Source of the DNA: CAYUNT01 sp964446285
GTDB lineage: Bacteria > Sumerlaeota > Sumerlaeia > SLMS01 > CAYUNT01
Assembly (NCBI GenBank): GCA_964446285.1
Contig: CAYUNT010000240.1
Span: forward strand, 1 to 6,084
DNA length: 6,084 nucleotides
Reading direction: 5' to 3'
The position numbers and the translations under genes were made by a program. The first letter of the stretch is position 1, and each line of letters opens with the position of its first letter. Shown here in pieces: positions 5,598 to 6,084 of the stretch. The notes under the pieces were generated by a model that worked only from the letters and a program-made list of their open reading frames with translations, did not search any database and had not been told where the DNA came from.

Positions 5598-5966
5598 ATG
5601 ACATGCACAGAGAAAGGTATGCCGGAGTTTTCATTGCCGCGCGAGTTGGAATTTGCGCGCAGCGATGTGCCCGAGGGTCTGGGGGCGATACAACGCGGAT
5701 TCGACGCCTATCAGCGGGCGTGTTTTCCGGAGCGCCCTTCTGAGTTTTTCGCGCTCGAACTGGCGGGCGAGACGGGCGAGTTGGCCAATTGCGAAAAGAA
5801 AGCCTGGAAGGGGCGCACCGTTGCCCCCGAGCGGTTCGAGGACGAGGCGGCGGATGTGTTTATCGCCCTTATGAATTACTGCAACGCGCGGGGGATCGAC
5901 CTGGGCCGTGCCGTCGAGTGCAAATTGATCGAGATTGAGCGCCGCCGCCGCGACGAAATTGCGTAA
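5598..5966 (+). CDS. MazG-like nucleotide pyrophosphohydrolase
   Basis: This 122-residue all-helical protein fits the short single-domain MazG-like family, which hydrolyses nucleoside triphosphates to monophosphate and pyrophosphate with Mg2+ in the cytoplasm. The metal-binding motif is clear: E58-T-G-E61, then 21 residues, then E83-A-A-D86, i.e. ExxE-x(21)-ExxD. Flanking residues fit too: L-E-L-A-G before it, D-V-F-I-A-L-M-N-Y after it, then G-I-D-L and a basic C-terminal helix (K-L-I-E-I-E-R-R-R-R). The substrate cannot be told from sequence; house-cleaning of abnormal nucleotides is typical. The ATG at 5598 has AGGG at 5584-5587, ten bases upstream. The in-frame ATG at 5619 is preceded by AAAGG, but only one base away, so it is less likely. 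It lies 44 bases after the parvulin gene with no terminator seen between, so it may be the last gene of that unit, although no functional link is evident. Confidence 0.86.
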   Translation: MTCTEKGMPEFSLPRELEFARSDVPEGLGAIQRGFDAYQRACFPERPSEFFALELAGETGELANCEKKAWKGRTVAPERFEDEAADVFIALMNYCNARGIDLGRAVECKLIEIERRRRDEIA

Positions 5967-5991
5967 TCGCGGAAGATCGTTATTATTTTTT
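5948..5991 (+). terminator. Possible terminator after the MazG-like gene
   Basis: CCGCGA (5948-5953) pairs perfectly with TCGCGG (5967-5972) across the stop codon, with a 13-base loop. The T-rich stretch TTATTATTTTTT follows at 5980-5991, after a 7-base spacer. The long loop and spacer make it an imperfect intrinsic terminator. It is the best transcription end I can see for this unit. Confidence 0.3.
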
Positions 5992-5993
5992 GC

Positions 5994-6020
5994 CACGAAA
6001 GGCACGAAAAAGACGAAATA
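5994..6020. repeat. CACGAAA 9-nt-period intergenic repeat
   Basis: Three successive 9-base units read CACGAAAGG, CACGAAAAA and GACGAAATA. From memory, runs of the type CCACGAAAGGCACGAAAA occur between genes in many planctomycete-related and other environmental genomes, often after genes. The copy here is short and has no coding potential. The periodicity is seen directly; membership in a dispersed family is recollection, not a search result. Confidence 0.55.
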
Positions 6021-6062
6021 TAGGGATTCTTATACCAATTTCCCGTAATTCTGTTTCCTGAA

Positions 6063-6081
6063 TTTGCTCTGAAGGAGCAAA
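6063..6081. repeat. Perfect 7-bp inverted repeat at the window edge, possible dispersed palindrome (REP-like)
   Basis: TTTGCTC (6063-6069) is the exact reverse complement of GAGCAAA (6075-6081), with loop TGAAG. It lies in non-coding sequence cut by the window end. The stem with a central CTGAAGG resembles REP-like palindromes that occur in many copies in some genomes. It lacks a T-run, so it is not an obvious terminator. Confidence 0.4.
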
Positions 6082-6084
6082 AGA

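Overview
All six supported genes lie on the + strand of a moderately GC-rich window that reads as bacterial chromosome. They are tightly packed: two ATGA stop/start overlaps and two short gaps. The coding pattern suggests a bacterium with a cell envelope that receives many exported proteins. There are three signal peptides, a zinc-finger anti-sigma factor with one membrane span, and a SurA/PrsA-like chaperone. The exported protein that opens the window resembles proteins I associate with planctomycetes and related phyla, and short intergenic repeats fit that picture. The phylum remains an inference; nothing here fixes it.

Region 1 (1-170) is a C-rich heptanucleotide tandem repeat followed by a leader. 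Region 2 (171-2937) is a three-gene unit: an exported protein with an Ala/Pro/Ser tail, an ECF-type RNA polymerase sigma factor starting on the stop codon of the first gene, and a ZAS-type anti-sigma factor with one transmembrane helix. The outer part of the anti-sigma factor carries a regular five-residue repeat. The likely logic is membrane-held sigma release in response to an envelope signal, with the first gene a co-transcribed exported partner.

Region 3 (2938-3211) is an AT-richer leader without a convincing gene. It can form a long imperfect RNA hairpin and then a small terminator-like hairpin just before a strong ribosome binding site. Region 4 (3212-5553) holds an exported protein of unknown function, possibly a beta-sandwich, and a periplasmic protein with two parvulin domains that overlaps it by ATGA. 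A strong intrinsic-terminator-like hairpin lies inside the signal-peptide codons of the second gene, so this pair may be expressed very unequally. Both parvulin domains lack the usual histidines, which suggests a holdase role more than a catalytic one.

Region 5 (5554-6084) holds a short MazG-like nucleotide pyrophosphohydrolase gene, then an intergenic stretch with a 9-nt-period repeat and a 7-bp perfect inverted repeat at the window edge. No tRNA, rRNA, CRISPR array, transposase or prophage gene was seen. The best leads for something undescribed are the leader/terminator arrangement around the exported protein and chaperone, and the repeat-bearing sensor region of the anti-sigma factor.
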